Part shown: positions 33,443-33,572 of the stretch, piece after piece | Layout: every line of letters starts with the position of its first letter | How positions within the stretch are numbered: position 1 is the first letter of the stretch | Assembly (NCBI GenBank): GCA_964356335.1 | Contig: CAYHHI010000036.1 | Location: forward strand, 1-33,572 | Direction of reading: 5' to 3' | From: CAYHHI01 sp964356335 | GTDB lineage: Bacteria > Arandabacterota > Arandabacteria > Arandabacterales > Arandabacteraceae | Length of the DNA stretch: 33,572 nt | Program-made: the position numbers and the translations under genes | Notes under the pieces: generated by a model | Told to the model about the DNA's origin: nothing | Databases searched by the model: none | Seen by the model: the letters and a program-made list of their open reading frames with translations, nothing else

Positions 33443-33572
33443 CTATTTGGTCGTTTTGGTCTCAGGTTCTCCTATCTTCTTTGCTTCTGCTTTCTTGTCT
33501 TCTTTCTTTTCGTCGTCGCTCTTCTCGATCTCCGAAGCAGGTTTCACCGCACCGGCCCCAGCAATCTTTGCC
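33443..33572 (-). CDS. C-terminal tail of an upstream gene in the mvhGA transcript
   Basis: The frame runs from the right edge to a TAG at 33445-33443 and encodes 42 residues. The start reads AKIAGAGAVKPASEIEK; the rest is dominated by Lys, Glu and Asp (for example KKEDKKAEAKK) and ends in PETKTTK. Such a charged tail says little about function. It precedes mvhG by 32 bases, so a hydrogenase partner such as an iron-sulfur or flavin subunit is plausible, but that is inference from position only. Confidence 0.6.
   Translation of the reverse strand, partial: AKIAGAGAVKPASEIEKSDDEKKEDKKAEAKKIGEPETKTTK

Noticed and set aside
1..33572. CRISPR array, insertion sequence, integrase or prophage
   Set aside because: No regularly spaced repeats, transposase, recombinase or phage structural genes were found.

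Overview
This window looks like a chromosomal segment of an uncultured, Gram-negative, anaerobic-type bacterium. Evidence for an outer membrane is a PorV/PorQ-type beta-barrel protein with a signal peptide. Evidence for anaerobic H2 metabolism is a group 3c (Mvh-type) [NiFe] hydrogenase with a complete hyp maturation set. Several genes start with GTG or TTG behind strong GGAGG-like ribosome sites, and several promoters fit TTGACA-17-TATAAT. Together with the PorV-like and LA_3751-like proteins this suggests a candidate phylum of the FCB type, but that placement is inference; no rRNA or other strong taxonomic marker is present. No CRISPR array, tRNA, rRNA or intact mobile element was seen.

Layout. 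1-540: no convincing gene. 673-2133: monofunctional haem catalase (+). 2289-4188: exported amidohydrolase and a cysteine-rich DUF3795 protein (-). 4580-5728: PorV-like outer-membrane protein (+). 5867-7588: polytopic LA_3751-type putative glycosyltransferase (-). 7836-9530: two short exported proteins (+), one CBM9-like with a near-ideal promoter and terminator, the other a 16-cysteine, 9-histidine protein. 9555-11307: malQ and a small DUF2007-like protein (-). 11614-14042: a ThiI-like PP-loop protein translationally coupled to a CCA-adding/poly(A) polymerase-type nucleotidyltransferase (+). 14137-18585: a lipoprotein, a WCPPC thioredoxin, a divergent ketol-acid reductoisomerase and a molybdenum-hydroxylase large subunit, the last three overlapping or abutting (+). 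18571-23292: a PAS/GAF/HisKA sensor without an ATPase domain, a second PAS/GAF protein and a PflX-like radical SAM protein (-). 23523-24056: exported TlpA/ResA-type thioredoxin (+).

The best understood block is 24062-33572. A promoter at 24062 precedes mvhD, a hydrogenase endopeptidase, hypA, hypB, hypF, hypC, hypD and hypE, all tightly packed on +. HypC/D/E/F build and insert the Fe(CN)2CO group, HypA/B deliver nickel, and the endopeptidase trims the large subunit, whose C-terminal extension after the last Ni-binding motif is visible here. The catalytic subunits mvhG and mvhA lie convergently on -, preceded by the tail of another gene that leaves the window. No heterodisulfide reductase genes are visible.

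The most unusual block is thioredoxin / KARI-like / Mo-hydroxylase (14995-18585). The KARI-like protein keeps the metal-binding acids and catalytic lysine but has lost the conserved active-site histidine, and no other branched-chain amino acid genes are nearby. It may be a reductoisomerase-family enzyme with a different substrate, working with a molybdenum hydroxylase.
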